NCBI GenBank assembly: GCA_947504025.1
Contig: CANNFX010000002.1
Coordinates: 496,001-560,000, forward strand
Reading direction: 5' to 3'
Source: an uncultured Sphingomonadaceae bacterium
GTDB taxonomy: Bacteria > Pseudomonadota > Alphaproteobacteria > Sphingomonadales > Sphingomonadaceae
Length of the DNA stretch: 64,000 nt
Numbering within the stretch: the stretch's first letter is position 1; every line of letters starts with the position of its first letter. Under the pieces are notes generated by a model. The model saw nothing but the letters and a program-made list of their open reading frames with translations. It searched no databases and was not told where the DNA came from. Both the position numbers and the translations under genes were made by a program. Below, piece by piece: positions 9,227 to 17,922 of the stretch.

Positions 9227-10486
9227 ATGCGCCGTGTCGTCGTAACCGGTCTTGGTCTCGTCACCCCTCTGGGCGGCGACGTCGAAACAACCTGGAAAAA
9301 CATCCTTGCCAGCAAAAGTGGTGCGGGAACGATCACCAGATTCGATCCTAAAGATCAAAAATGCACTATCGCTTGCGAAGTGAAGCCAGCGGACCATGAA
9401 TATGGCTTCGACCCGAACAAACGGGTGGATCATAAGGTCCAGCGGCAAGTTGATCCGTTTATTATCTACGGAATTGATGCGGCAGGTCAGGCGCTTGAAG
9501 ACGCAGGGCTTACCGAAATGACTGACGAGCAGAAGATGCGCGCTGGTTGTTCGATCGGTTCTGGCATTGGCGGATTGCCGGGCATCGAGAGCGAATCTCT
9601 GGTGCTTGCTGAACGCGGTCCCAGCCGCGTTAGTCCGCACTTCGTCCACGGACGGCTGATCAATCTGATCTCGGGGCAGGTGTCGATCAAATATGGCCTG
9701 ATGGGCCCGAACCACGCTGTGGTGACTGCATGTTCGACCGGCGCGCACTCTATCGGTGATGCGGCGCGGATGATCCGTGACGACGACGCTGATGTAATGT
9801 TGGCTGGCGGCGCAGAGGGCACTGTTTGCCCTCTCGGCATTGCCGGTTTCGCACAAGCCCGCGCACTCAACATGAGCTACAACGACCGTCCCGAACAGGC
9901 GAGCCGTCCATATGACAAGGACCGTGACGGCTTTGTGATGGGTGAGGGCGCTGGTGTCGTAGTGCTTGAGGAATATGAGCACGCTAAGGCACGCGGAGCG
10001 ACGATTTATGCGGAAGTCGTGGGTTATGGCCTTTCAGGCGATGCTCACCACGTGACTGCGCCGCATCCCGAAGGGCTGGGCGCTTATAATTCCATGGCGA
10101 TGGCTTTAAAAAAGGCTGACATGGCACCGGACGATATCGATTATATCAATGCGCATGGCACCTCGACCATGGCTGATACGATTGAGCTGGGGTCCGTAAA
10201 ACGGCTGTTTGGCGATGCCATTTCAGACGTTTCGATGAGCTCGACCAAATCTGCCATCGGTCACTTGCTGGGCGGAGCTGGTGCAGTCGAAGCCATCTTC
10301 TGCATACTCGCGCTTCGCGATCAGATTGTGCCACCGACACTCAACCTCGATAATCCTGATGAGGGTACCGAAGGTGTTGATCTGGTGCCGCACACACCTC
10401 GCAAACGTGAAGTGCGTGCTGTGCTCAACAATAGCTTCGGATTTGGCGGCACCAATGCCAGCCTGGTGATGAAGAAGGCCGACTAA
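9227..10486 (+). CDS. fabF: Beta-ketoacyl-ACP synthase II
   Basis: A 419-residue condensing enzyme that elongates acyl-ACP with malonyl-ACP. The thiolase-fold active site is complete: nucleophile Cys169 in TACSTGAH, His310 in NAHGTST, and His346 with the preceding Lys in KSAIGHLLGG. The ATG at 9227 is chosen because GGAG lies 6 bases upstream at 9217-9220; the longer frame uses a TTG that overlaps that ribosome-binding site. It sits directly after acpP and is followed after 3 bases by mltG, an order often seen in alphaproteobacteria. Confidence 0.97.
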   Translation: MRRVVVTGLGLVTPLGGDVETTWKNILASKSGAGTITRFDPKDQKCTIACEVKPADHEYGFDPNKRVDHKVQRQVDPFIIYGIDAAGQALEDAGLTEMTDEQKMRAGCSIGSGIGGLPGIESESLVLAERGPSRVSPHFVHGRLINLISGQVSIKYGLMGPNHAVVTACSTGAHSIGDAARMIRDDDADVMLAGGAEGTVCPLGIAGFAQARALNMSYNDRPEQASRPYDKDRDGFVMGEGAGVVVLEEYEHAKARGATIYAEVVGYGLSGDAHHVTAPHPEGLGAYNSMAMALKKADMAPDDIDYINAHGTSTMADTIELGSVKRLFGDAISDVSMSSTKSAIGHLLGGAGAVEAIFCILALRDQIVPPTLNLDNPDEGTEGVDLVPHTPRKREVRAVLNNSFGFGGTNASLVMKKAD

Positions 10487-10489
10487 GCC

Positions 10490-11461
10490 ATGTTGCGTGG
10501 CGGCTGCCTGATTGTCGCTGCCATAGCGCTGGTTGTTGCTGCGATTGGCGGTTTCTTTGCGGCCGGCTGGTATGGCTCCGGCCCGCTGGAAGACGACACG
10601 CCTTTCATCGTGCCGTCGGGCTCTACGCTCACGGCGATTGCAGGCCAATTGGAAGAGAAAGGTGCCATTGATAGCGCCGATGGTTTCTTGCTGCAGGCTA
10701 AGCTGCTCGGCGGCGGCGATCCCGTACAGGCGGGCGAGTTTTTGCTGCCGGCCGGCGCCAGTTCCAGCACCATCCTTGATATGTTTCAGACCGGCGGTGT
10801 AATTCGCCGCTTCATAACCATTCCCGAGGGCATGCCGTCGATCCTTGTGCATGAAAAGCTGATGGCGGAAACGCTGTTGACGGGAGATGTCGCCGTTCCG
10901 GCGGAAGGTTCAATCCTACCCAACACCTATGATTTCGAACGTGGTGAGCCGCGTGCGGCTGTTGTGAAACGTATGACCGAGGCGATGGACAAAACGCTTG
11001 CCGAATTGTGGGAAGGCCGCGGTGCGGATATCGCTGTGAAAACCCCGCAGGAAGCGGTGATCCTTGCTTCCATCGTGGAGAAAGAGACTGGCATCGCTTC
11101 TGAACGCGGCATGGTCGCAGGTCTGTACTCGAACCGAGTGAAGACCGGGATGATGCTGCAAGCTGACCCTACGATTATTTATCCAATTACGAAGGGTAAG
11201 CCGCTCGGCCGTAGGATCCGTCAGTCAGAGATATCTGCGATCAACGATTACAACACCTATTCGATGGTCGGCATGCCCAAGGGACCGATCACCAATCCGG
11301 GGCGCGAGTCGATTGCAGCCGTGCTGAACCCTGACAAGACTGACGCCATATTTATGGTCGCAGACGGCAGCGGTGGCCACGCCTTTGCAGTGACGTTGGA
11401 GCAACATAACGCCAACGTTGAAAAATGGTTCGCGATCCGCCGGCAGCGGGGCGAGATGTGA
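10490..11461 (+). CDS. mltG: Endolytic murein transglycosylase MltG
   Basis: A 323-residue inner-membrane enzyme (YceG-like) that cleaves nascent glycan strands and sets their length. Residues about 6-28 are a single membrane anchor, followed by a LysM-like region (PSGSTLTAIAGQLEEKGAI). The catalytic domain carries the glutamate E197 in LASIVEKET, equivalent to E218 of E. coli, and the late motif YNTY..G.P.GPI.NPG. Three bases separate it from fabF, so the two are probably co-transcribed. Its stop overlaps the GTG start of the next gene. Confidence 0.94.
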   Translation: MLRGGCLIVAAIALVVAAIGGFFAAGWYGSGPLEDDTPFIVPSGSTLTAIAGQLEEKGAIDSADGFLLQAKLLGGGDPVQAGEFLLPAGASSSTILDMFQTGGVIRRFITIPEGMPSILVHEKLMAETLLTGDVAVPAEGSILPNTYDFERGEPRAAVVKRMTEAMDKTLAELWEGRGADIAVKTPQEAVILASIVEKETGIASERGMVAGLYSNRVKTGMMLQADPTIIYPITKGKPLGRRIRQSEISAINDYNTYSMVGMPKGPITNPGRESIAAVLNPDKTDAIFMVADGSGGHAFAVTLEQHNANVEKWFAIRRQRGEM

Positions 11462-11991
11462 GCGGAACGTCAGCGGGCGCTCCTTTCATTCTCACTGCGG
11501 CACTACCGCCTGACATGGCATCTTGGGCAACGGACTTAAGGCGTGAGCACTTCCCGCCTGAGCGCAATCATCTCGACGCTCATGTGACGCTATTTCATAT
11601 GTTGCCGCCGTCATGTGAGGGTGAATTGCGTGACTTGCTTGCCGCAACGGTCAAGGAATTCGCTGCGCCTGCCGCAAGATTGGATGGGGTGATGTCGTTA
11701 GGGCGAGGAACTGCGCTGAAACTGACCAGCCCAGCGATGATCGATCTCCGGGAACGCATTGCCGGCCATTTTCACGGCCTGCTGACCCCGCAAGACGAGC
11801 ACAATCCACGCCTCCATGTGACCATTCAGAACAAGGTTGAACCCCGAGAGGCTAAGGCGCTGCAAGCAACGCTTGGGCCGCTAATCGAGGCGCGTGATTT
11901 TGTCTTCCCGGCGTTTGAACTTCACATCTATCGCGGCGGCCCATGGGAGTTTGTGAAGCGCTGGCCTTTTCGCGGTAACACACGCGCTTGA
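11458..11991 (+). CDS. 2'-5' RNA ligase family (2H phosphoesterase) protein
   Basis: A 177-residue member of the 2H phosphoesterase superfamily (LigT/ThpR-like). Both catalytic HxT motifs are present: HVTLF at H42 and HVTIQ at H120. These enzymes act on 2'-5' phosphodiester or cyclic phosphate ends of RNA. The GTG start overlaps the mltG stop (GTGA), and this is preferred over the upstream GTG at 11425 because that would overlap mltG by 37 bases. Family assignment is good; the cellular substrate is unknown. Confidence 0.85.
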   Translation: MSGTSAGAPFILTAALPPDMASWATDLRREHFPPERNHLDAHVTLFHMLPPSCEGELRDLLAATVKEFAAPAARLDGVMSLGRGTALKLTSPAMIDLRERIAGHFHGLLTPQDEHNPRLHVTIQNKVEPREAKALQATLGPLIEARDFVFPAFELHIYRGGPWEFVKRWPFRGNTRA

Positions 11992-12060
11992 CCGGGCGCG
12001 TAAGCGGCCCTAATAGCGCCGCCTTGCCGGGGCAAATGGCCCCTCACGCAATGCCCATGG

Positions 12061-12137
12061 GGCGGAGTAGCTCAGCTGGTTAGAGCAGCGGAATCATAAT
12101 CCGCGTGTCGGGGGTTCAAGTCCCTCCTCCGCTACCA
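12061..12137 (+). tRNA. tRNA-Met (anticodon CAT)
   Basis: A 77-base tRNA with encoded CCA. The acceptor stem GGCGGAG pairs with CTCCGCT (one terminal G-T pair). The D-arm has GCTCAGCTGGTTAGAGC, the anticodon stem GCGGA/TCCGC encloses a 7-base loop with CAT, and the T-arm has GGGGTTCAAGTCCC. The first pair is not the mismatched C1-A72 of an initiator and the anticodon stem lacks three G-C pairs at its loop end, so this is an elongator. A CAT anticodon could also be tRNA-Ile2 after lysidine modification; the overall sequence resembles elongator Met tRNAs of this group. Confidence 0.93.
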
Positions 12138-12193
12138 ATTTCATGCTTAATAAAGATCAATGGGACGATGCTAAATAGTCGTCTACTCTTAAA

Positions 12194-12217
12194 CAGATAG
12201 TCGCCTTTAGCTATCTG
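12194..12217. promoter_or_regulatory. Inverted repeat upstream of the curli cluster
   Basis: CAGATAG at 12194-12200 and CTATCTG at 12211-12217 form a perfect 7-bp inverted repeat with a 10-base spacer. It lies 57 bases after the tRNA and about 160 bases before csgF, in a 238-base gap with no other gene. It could be an operator for the curli genes or a weak terminator for the tRNA. There is no U-rich tail, which argues mildly for the operator reading. Confidence 0.3.
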
Positions 12218-12375
12218 AAGACGGATATCGATGCCCAATGGAATGCTTGGTTGCTCTGGCCAAATGAAGATAAGTCGTTATTGATGATCGCAATTCGACG
12301 AGTCGACCGTGATGCGCAGCACAGTGAATTCGTCAAGACTGGCTAGGGGTAGCCTGATTGGGTTTGGGGGAATTA

Positions 12376-12798
12376 ATGAAACGGTTAATAGCGTTGGCGT
12401 TAGCTTTGGGGTGCGGCGCGATGGCGAACTCCGTCCTTGCTCAGGATCTGGTGTATCAGCCAATCAGCCCGACTTTTGGCGGCAATCCTTTTAATTCCAA
12501 TCACATTCTTGGCACTGCCGGTGCGCAGAATGATACGACAGACCCAAATTCAGCAAGTAATAGTAGCCAGTCCAGCATTTTTGCTCGTCAGCTTGAATCG
12601 CGATTGCTTTCGGCACTGTCTTCCCAGATCGTGGATGCGATCTTTGGCGAAAATCCGCAGGAGCAGGGCACGATCAGCTTTGGCGGTCAGACTATCGAAT
12701 TTTTCCGCTCGCTGGACGACGTTACCCTCATCATCAGGAATGACGATTCAAGCGAAGAAACGCGTATTGTTATCCCGCTCTTCATTGATGTGAATTGA
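12376..12798 (+). CDS. csgF: Curli assembly protein CsgF
   Basis: A 140-residue exported protein. A Sec signal peptide ends near VLAQ, and the mature N-terminus reads DLVYQPISPTFGGNPFNSN, the conserved CsgF segment that inserts into the CsgG pore and tethers the nucleator at the cell surface. The ATG at 12376 has a GGGGG ribosome-binding site 5 bases upstream; the longer frame from 12358 runs over that site. A Ser/Asn/Gln-rich linker follows the conserved N-terminus. It overlaps csgG by one base, so the secretion channel and its cap are co-translated. No CsgE was found beside it. Confidence 0.92.
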   Translation: MKRLIALALALGCGAMANSVLAQDLVYQPISPTFGGNPFNSNHILGTAGAQNDTTDPNSASNSSQSSIFARQLESRLLSALSSQIVDAIFGENPQEQGTISFGGQTIEFFRSLDDVTLIIRNDDSSEETRIVIPLFIDVN

Positions 12799-13766
12799 TG
12801 CGGTCTTTCGCGGAAAAGGGAATTATCGCAGCACTTGCCCTCGTATTGAGTGGCTGCATGAGTTTGGCCCAGGATGGGCGCTCTACGCTACCCGAACAGA
12901 CTAGTCTCGCCCATTTCCCGGAGCAGACGCAGACGCAGAACCTGTTGCATCAACTGCCAGGCCCCCAGCGTAAAGTTTCGATCGCGGTTTATGGCTTTAA
13001 TGATCAGACGGGGCAGTTCCGGGCGACCAATACCGGGCAAACGCTCTCTCGCGCAGTGACGCAGGGGGCTGGATCGATCCTTGTCAAGGCGTTGCAAGAT
13101 GCAGGTAACCGCAAATGGTTCACCGTGGTTGAGCGCGAACGGCTGGATAACCTTCTGAAAGAACGCCAGATCATCGGTGAGATGCGTCGGCGGTATCTTG
13201 GTGAAGAAGAGATCGACCCCAATGCGTTGCCAGCGTTGCTGTTTGCGGGCGTGCTGCTTGAAGGCGGGATCGTCGGATATGACACCAATACTGTGACAGG
13301 CGGCGCTGGTGCGGCATTTCTGGGAATTGGTGCACGAACAGAATATCGTCAGGATACGGTGACTGTATATCTGCGGGCGGTTTCTGTCCGAACAGGTGAA
13401 GTGCTGACCAACGTTCAGACATCCAAGACCATAGCCAGCCAGTCGATCGGTGCCAGCGCATACCGGTTTGTGGCTTTCCGCGAACTGCTCGAAGCGGAAT
13501 GGGGGATCACCGCCAACGAACCCGATCAGGTGGCTCTGCAACAGGCTGTTGAGAAAGCCGTTTACGGACTGGTTCTTGAGGGTGTTGAGCTTGGCCTTTG
13601 GCGCTTTGCCGACATGGAGGCGACCCAAGCTCTGATGTCCACCTACCGGGCGGAGCGCGATGGTGTTTATGATGCCAGTGACGTTCAAGAGGCGGTACGG
13701 CTAGCAGGTTCCTTGACTGCACTTAAGGTGGTTGAGCGCGAAGACGATGACGACGAAGGATTGTGA
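12798..13766 (+). CDS. csgG: Curli secretion channel lipoprotein CsgG
   Basis: A 322-residue outer-membrane lipoprotein that forms the nonameric curlin export channel. The signal peptide ends in a lipobox LSGC with Cys20. The body has the CsgG/TolB-N-like core (KVSIAVYGFNDQTGQ, the ERERLDNLLKERQII helix, and LLEGGIVGYDTNT before a Gly/Ala-rich transmembrane hairpin). The acidic C-terminal tail (DDDDEG) is unusual. The ATG overlaps the csgF stop as TGATG. The start of the next gene is 197 bases away, so the curlin genes probably have their own promoter. Confidence 0.93.
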   Translation: MRSFAEKGIIAALALVLSGCMSLAQDGRSTLPEQTSLAHFPEQTQTQNLLHQLPGPQRKVSIAVYGFNDQTGQFRATNTGQTLSRAVTQGAGSILVKALQDAGNRKWFTVVERERLDNLLKERQIIGEMRRRYLGEEEIDPNALPALLFAGVLLEGGIVGYDTNTVTGGAGAAFLGIGARTEYRQDTVTVYLRAVSVRTGEVLTNVQTSKTIASQSIGASAYRFVAFRELLEAEWGITANEPDQVALQQAVEKAVYGLVLEGVELGLWRFADMEATQALMSTYRAERDGVYDASDVQEAVRLAGSLTALKVVEREDDDDEGL

Positions 13767-13963
13767 TTGGAATGAAGTGATTTTGAAGAAGGTGTGCCCG
13801 AATAATAAGGCAACGGGTGACATATTGCGGGTCGAAAAATAACACGCAAAGGGGCTCCAACTCCGATGCGTGCAGAGAATTGGCGGCGATAGCCTCATAA
13901 CCTGACGTCTAGACGCGTCATGGCACACTGTGGTCATCGCCTATTTCGATAGGTGAGACAATT

Positions 13964-15400
13964 ATGAAGAACTACGTATATCTGGCGGCTTCGACGTTGG
14001 CACTATCAGCGTCAGCCCCTGCTTTGGCGCAGAGCAATGAAAGTACGGTCAAGCAAACTGGCACTGACGGTGAAGTAACCATCACCCAAACCGCTGAGGG
14101 CAACGTTTCGGATGCCGATCAGTCGGGCACAGACGGTATCGTAACTATCACCCAGAATGGCCCTGACGGCTTTAATTCCTCAATCGCCAATCAAAGTGCG
14201 AACAATAGCGCAATTACCGTATTGCAAAACGGAGTTGATCTGCTTTCACCAAACCCGGCGACCAACACCAGCGACATTAATCAGGCCGGCGATCTTCAAG
14301 ACGTTGTTTCGACACAGGTCGGTGACGCCAATGATTCAGTTGTAACGCAAAGCGGTCTCCAGCAGGGTGCCGCACTGCTTCAGGACGGGCTTGGCAACTC
14401 ATCTACAATTAGCCAGTCGGACAACGGCAACGGTGCGGATGTTTTCCAGAATGGTAATGACAATTCGTCGATCATTACTCAATCTGACCTAGATGGAACG
14501 ATTGACCTCGACCAGATTGGCGAGGGTCACGCCAGCACGATCACGCAGATGGATGACAACGCCACCAATGCTGTTGTGCTTCAGACCAATGCTGACAACA
14601 CGTCGACAGTAACGCAGCGAGCGTCGAACAGTGATGCCTTTGTCACTCAGTCGGGCGCTGGAAACACATCCACTCTGCTTCAGGGCATTGTTTCAGACAA
14701 TCAACAAGCCACCATCACCCAGACTGGCGATGGCAACATGTCTGATGTGCAGCAGGGTGTTAATGGCCTAGGTCCGCTGGACGACGACAATGTAGTGTTT
14801 ATCGACCAGCAGGGTAACCTCAACATTGCCGCAGCCGTCCAAATTAATGAACGCAATCTTGTCAATATCTTGCAGACCGGCAACGAAAACGAAGCGCGGG
14901 TTGAGGTCCAAGGCGACGGGATCAGCGGTGTTGGCAATGAAGACAACATTGCCACGATCACGCAAGGCGGTAACAATAACTTTGCTTCGGTGAATCAGCC
15001 GGGTGAGAATAACGTCTACACGGTTGTGCAGTCGGGCAACATGAACACGTCGACTGGCGATCAGAGGGGAAGAAGCCTTGGCGGAATGGCCTTCATTACC
15101 CAGATCGGCGATGGCAACATGTCTGATGTTATTCAGGTCGGAGGGGGCGATGGCGCGTTGAGCAACACTGCCACGGTGACTCAATCGGGTAATCTTGGCA
15201 TTTCAGCTGTGTCGCAAACCGGTGATCAGAACACGGCTACGCTCAGCCAGCTGTTTGCAAGTTCGGCCGCCGATTCCTCCATCACTCAGAACGGTACTTT
15301 GAACGCTGCCAGCGTCACGCAGGGCGGTTTTGGCGATACGTCGGCTGTCACCCAGATCGGCACGAACAATTCCATCACGGTGACCCAGAACGTTCCCTGA
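13964..15400 (+). CDS. Large curlin-repeat protein 1 (CsgA-like major fibre subunit)
   Basis: A 478-residue exported protein: a Sec signal peptide (about residues 1-23, ending ALAQ) is followed by roughly 20 consecutive curlin-type repeats of about 22 residues. Each repeat has the pattern x-x-Q-x-G-x-x-N-x-x-x-x-x-Q, for example ITQTGDGNMSDVQQG, and alternating beta strands with stacked Gln and Asn are expected. It is about three times the length of E. coli CsgA, which has five repeats. Two DNA blocks of 23 identical bases (within 14720-14750 and 15107-15130) show recent internal duplication. It is the first of three curlin genes behind csgFG. The repeats are degenerate, in frame and protein-coding. 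Confidence 0.88.
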   Translation: MKNYVYLAASTLALSASAPALAQSNESTVKQTGTDGEVTITQTAEGNVSDADQSGTDGIVTITQNGPDGFNSSIANQSANNSAITVLQNGVDLLSPNPATNTSDINQAGDLQDVVSTQVGDANDSVVTQSGLQQGAALLQDGLGNSSTISQSDNGNGADVFQNGNDNSSIITQSDLDGTIDLDQIGEGHASTITQMDDNATNAVVLQTNADNTSTVTQRASNSDAFVTQSGAGNTSTLLQGIVSDNQQATITQTGDGNMSDVQQGVNGLGPLDDDNVVFIDQQGNLNIAAAVQINERNLVNILQTGNENEARVEVQGDGISGVGNEDNIATITQGGNNNFASVNQPGENNVYTVVQSGNMNTSTGDQRGRSLGGMAFITQIGDGNMSDVIQVGGGDGALSNTATVTQSGNLGISAVSQTGDQNTATLSQLFASSAADSSITQNGTLNAASVTQGGFGDTSAVTQIGTNNSITVTQNVP

Positions 15401-15514
15401 CGAATGATCCATGGCGCTGAGCGGGGGCTCATCCGGCATTCATTTCCCAATCGGGATCAAAGCCCCGAAAGAATAAAGTGGGCCTCAGGGCCGCTACTAA
15501 AAAGGGTAAAAACA

Positions 15515-17155
15515 ATGAAAAAGACCATTTTTGCAAGCGCATCGATCTTAGCGTTGGCGACAGCCACGCCGGCTTTCGGCCAAGCGACTGTTCCCGCAGA
15601 ATGTGTTGGTTCGACCGGCAATTGCAGCGTTCTTGATCAGAACGGTGATGCGCTTGACGCCGATATCGATCAGACCGGTATGGGCAATGTTTCCGACATC
15701 GATCAAGATGGCTCCACTCTCACAGTGATTGTCGATCAGGGTGCCGATGACAACATTTCGAACGTCGCACAGGATGCTTCGGGCGTGGGTTCGCAGGGTC
15801 TGGTCGCTACGGTCACGCAAACTGGTGGTGCTGACTCGGTCGTCAGTCAGACTTCAGCTGGTTTGAACTCGACCGGTCAAACGGCAGTGGTCAATCAAGT
15901 CGGAGCAAGCGCATCAGACATCGCGCAGATCGCGAATAACGAAAATACCGATGGATTGCTGGCGACAGTCAATCAGACGGGTGACGGCCATTCATCGGTC
16001 ATCACGCAGACCGACTTTGGCGTCGGCACCAGTGACGGTGATCTGACCGCGACGGTTACGCAAAGCGGTACGAACAACAGTTCTGACGTGACACAGAGAA
16101 ATCGAGAGCAGGTCGCCAATGTCACGCAAACTGGCGATGATGGTGTATCAACAGTCTTTCAGGAGGGGCGCCGCAACACTGCGACACTCAATCAGTCGGG
16201 CGCCGGCAACGCCTCCTCGATAAGGCAGGATGACGGAGGCGGAATCGGGCAGACAGCGACTGTTACGCAGTCCGGCTCGACCAACACATCGGATATTTCC
16301 CAGGATGGCCGCAATTTAGCCGGTAGTGACGGAAACAACTCCGCCACTGTGATGCAAGAAGGCACAAATGGTTTATCATCGGTTAGACAGATTGATCAGG
16401 CGCGCCGCGACACTGCCACCATTTTTCAAAGTGCACTGACCAACCTTGCCGAAGCGGAAATTGTCCAAACCGGGGATGCCGTGGTCGGCTCTCCCGTCAC
16501 CGCTAATGTTGCTACGATCACACAGACCAGCGGCAACGCCAATTTCTCCGCAATTACCCAGGGCAACACGACGGGTTCGGGCGGAACTGTTGTTGGGGCA
16601 TCGTTTGCAAGTGCAACGTCTGAGCAAGATGGTGACGATCTTGAATCAACCATCCTTCAAGGCGGCAACACACAAATAGCCTTCGTTAGTCAGATCAGCG
16701 CTGGTAATGAGAGCATCGTTCGGCAGGGTGATTTTGGCGGCAACGGCGGCGACGCCAATGTTACGCAGACAGGCACGAACGGTTTCTCGATGATCAACCA
16801 GAACAGTGATGGCAGTGACGCCGACGTGGTTCAGGGCGGCGGTGACGGCAATAGCAGCTCTATCGACCAAGGCCGTGTCGGCGGTGCCGGAGTAGGCGCT
16901 GATGGTAACATTGCTGATGTCCGCCAGAACGGTTCCAACAATGTGAGTGATATCTTACAGAATTCGCTCGGTGCCGGTGGTAATAACGTCGCCAACATCC
17001 TTCAAGATGGCACAGGCAATATCAGCCTGATCGATCAGGAAGGCTCGACCAATACGGTCAATGTCTTCCAATTCGATGGTAGCACATCGAGCGTATCCCA
17101 AGGTGGGAGTGGCAACCTGACTACTGTAACGCAGGGCACGCCTCCGCCCCCTTGA
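15515..17155 (+). CDS. Large curlin-repeat protein 2
   Basis: A 546-residue exported protein with signal peptide MKKTIFASASILALATATP.. ending near FGQ, followed by about 22-24 curlin-like repeats (DQTGMGNVSDIDQDG, TQTGDDGVSTVFQEG and similar). A short N-terminal segment with two cysteines (ECVGSTGNC) precedes the repeats and is absent from protein 1. The ATG at 15515 follows an AAGGG ribosome-binding site, and the longer frame from 15404 lacks a signal peptide. Probably a second structural subunit or one used under other conditions. A strong terminator follows it. Confidence 0.87.
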   Translation: MKKTIFASASILALATATPAFGQATVPAECVGSTGNCSVLDQNGDALDADIDQTGMGNVSDIDQDGSTLTVIVDQGADDNISNVAQDASGVGSQGLVATVTQTGGADSVVSQTSAGLNSTGQTAVVNQVGASASDIAQIANNENTDGLLATVNQTGDGHSSVITQTDFGVGTSDGDLTATVTQSGTNNSSDVTQRNREQVANVTQTGDDGVSTVFQEGRRNTATLNQSGAGNASSIRQDDGGGIGQTATVTQSGSTNTSDISQDGRNLAGSDGNNSATVMQEGTNGLSSVRQIDQARRDTATIFQSALTNLAEAEIVQTGDAVVGSPVTANVATITQTSGNANFSAITQGNTTGSGGTVVGASFASATSEQDGDDLESTILQGGNTQIAFVSQISAGNESIVRQGDFGGNGGDANVTQTGTNGFSMINQNSDGSDADVVQGGGDGNSSSIDQGRVGGAGVGADGNIADVRQNGSNNVSDILQNSLGAGGNNVANILQDGTGNISLIDQEGSTNTVNVFQFDGSTSSVSQGGSGNLTTVTQGTPPPP

Positions 17156-17173
17156 TACCAGCTCTCGCGTACA

Positions 17174-17217
17174 GCAGGGCGGAGCGATGCCGGATGGCTC
17201 GCTTCGCCTGCTTTTTT
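17174..17217 (+). terminator. Rho-independent terminator after curlin gene 2
   Basis: A GC-rich stem of about 12 pairs with one bulge (left arm from 17174, right arm ending 17211, loop of about 13 bases) is followed by six T residues at 17212-17217. It ends only about 16 bases before the ATG of the third curlin gene, so the third gene depends on read-through or on a promoter inside the second gene. That would make it less abundant than curlins 1 and 2. Confidence 0.75.
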
Positions 17218-17233
17218 CTAGTATAGAGTGAGT

Positions 17234-17908
17234 ATGCAAACGATGAACTTCGGCTCGATCAAATCTCTGCTTGCCTTCGCGTCTTGCATCGTTGCGGCTG
17301 CAACGTTCGCTTCGCCGCTTTCTGCGCAAGTGATTTTTGTCCCAATCGATACGCCGACAACCGGATCAGACAACGTCTTTGTCGAACAGGTTGGCAGCGG
17401 CAACGAAGTTGGCGTTGACCAAGCATCAAATGGCCAGACCGCCGAAGTGCGGCAGGATGGGGCGGACAACTTCGCCGACGTCGATCAGGTCGGCGGCGGT
17501 GCACATATCGCGCTCGTCGATCAGGCGGGTGACGACAATACGGTTTCTCTCGCTCAAGAAGGTGACGGGCAGACGATTGCGGTACTTTCCCAGCAGGGCA
17601 ACGCCAATTCAGCGCTCATTTTTCAACGCGATAACGGTGTCCTCGGATCAGCTGCAGAGATTGTGCAGAATGGATCGAACAACGGCCTGGTATTGGTGCA
17701 GGACGGGTCGGACAATCAGGCACGTCTCACCCAGAATGGCGATGTTAATGTGATGACTGCGACACAGCTCAACTCAGGCAACCGGCTTGAGTGGCTGCAG
17801 GACGGCACCGGCCTTTCTGATCTTCAAGTCACCCAAACGGGCGGTGTAACGCTGCAAATTCTGCAAACAAACACTGGTACGGTTACGACCGCAGGTGGAT
17901 CCAACTGA
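17234..17908 (+). CDS. Curlin-repeat protein 3 (candidate minor subunit or nucleator, CsgB-like)
   Basis: A protein of about 224 residues with a Sec signal peptide (ending near LSAQ) and about 8-9 curlin-like repeats (VEQVGSGNEVGVDQASNG, VQDGSDNQARLTQNG). It is much shorter than curlins 1 and 2 and lies directly after a terminator, which suits a low-abundance nucleator, but the sequence does not prove a CsgB role. The repeats become less regular towards the C-terminus (LQILQTNTGTVTTAGG). An in-frame GTG at 17228 and an ATG at 17243 are alternative starts. The next gene starts only 15 bases after its stop. Confidence 0.78.
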   Translation: MQTMNFGSIKSLLAFASCIVAAATFASPLSAQVIFVPIDTPTTGSDNVFVEQVGSGNEVGVDQASNGQTAEVRQDGADNFADVDQVGGGAHIALVDQAGDDNTVSLAQEGDGQTIAVLSQQGNANSALIFQRDNGVLGSAAEIVQNGSNNGLVLVQDGSDNQARLTQNGDVNVMTATQLNSGNRLEWLQDGTGLSDLQVTQTGGVTLQILQTNTGTVTTAGGSN

Positions 17909-17922
17909 TTGTCGCGCTGCGC

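Noticed and set aside
9194..9982. 262-residue minus-strand reading frame opposite fabF
   Set aside because: It is entirely antisense to a conserved enzyme with an intact active site and has no ribosome-binding site or recognisable motif. High GC produces such frames.
12061..12137. tRNA-Ile2 reading of the CAT anticodon
   Set aside because: The body of the tRNA resembles elongator Met tRNA, though lysidine modification cannot be excluded by sequence alone.
12888..13688. 266-residue minus-strand frame inside csgG
   Set aside because: It is antisense to CsgG, has no motif and no start signal.
13964..17908. CRISPR-like or satellite DNA in the curlin genes
   Set aside because: The repeats are degenerate at DNA level, in frame, and encode Gln/Asn-rich curlin units with signal peptides; there are no constant spacers.
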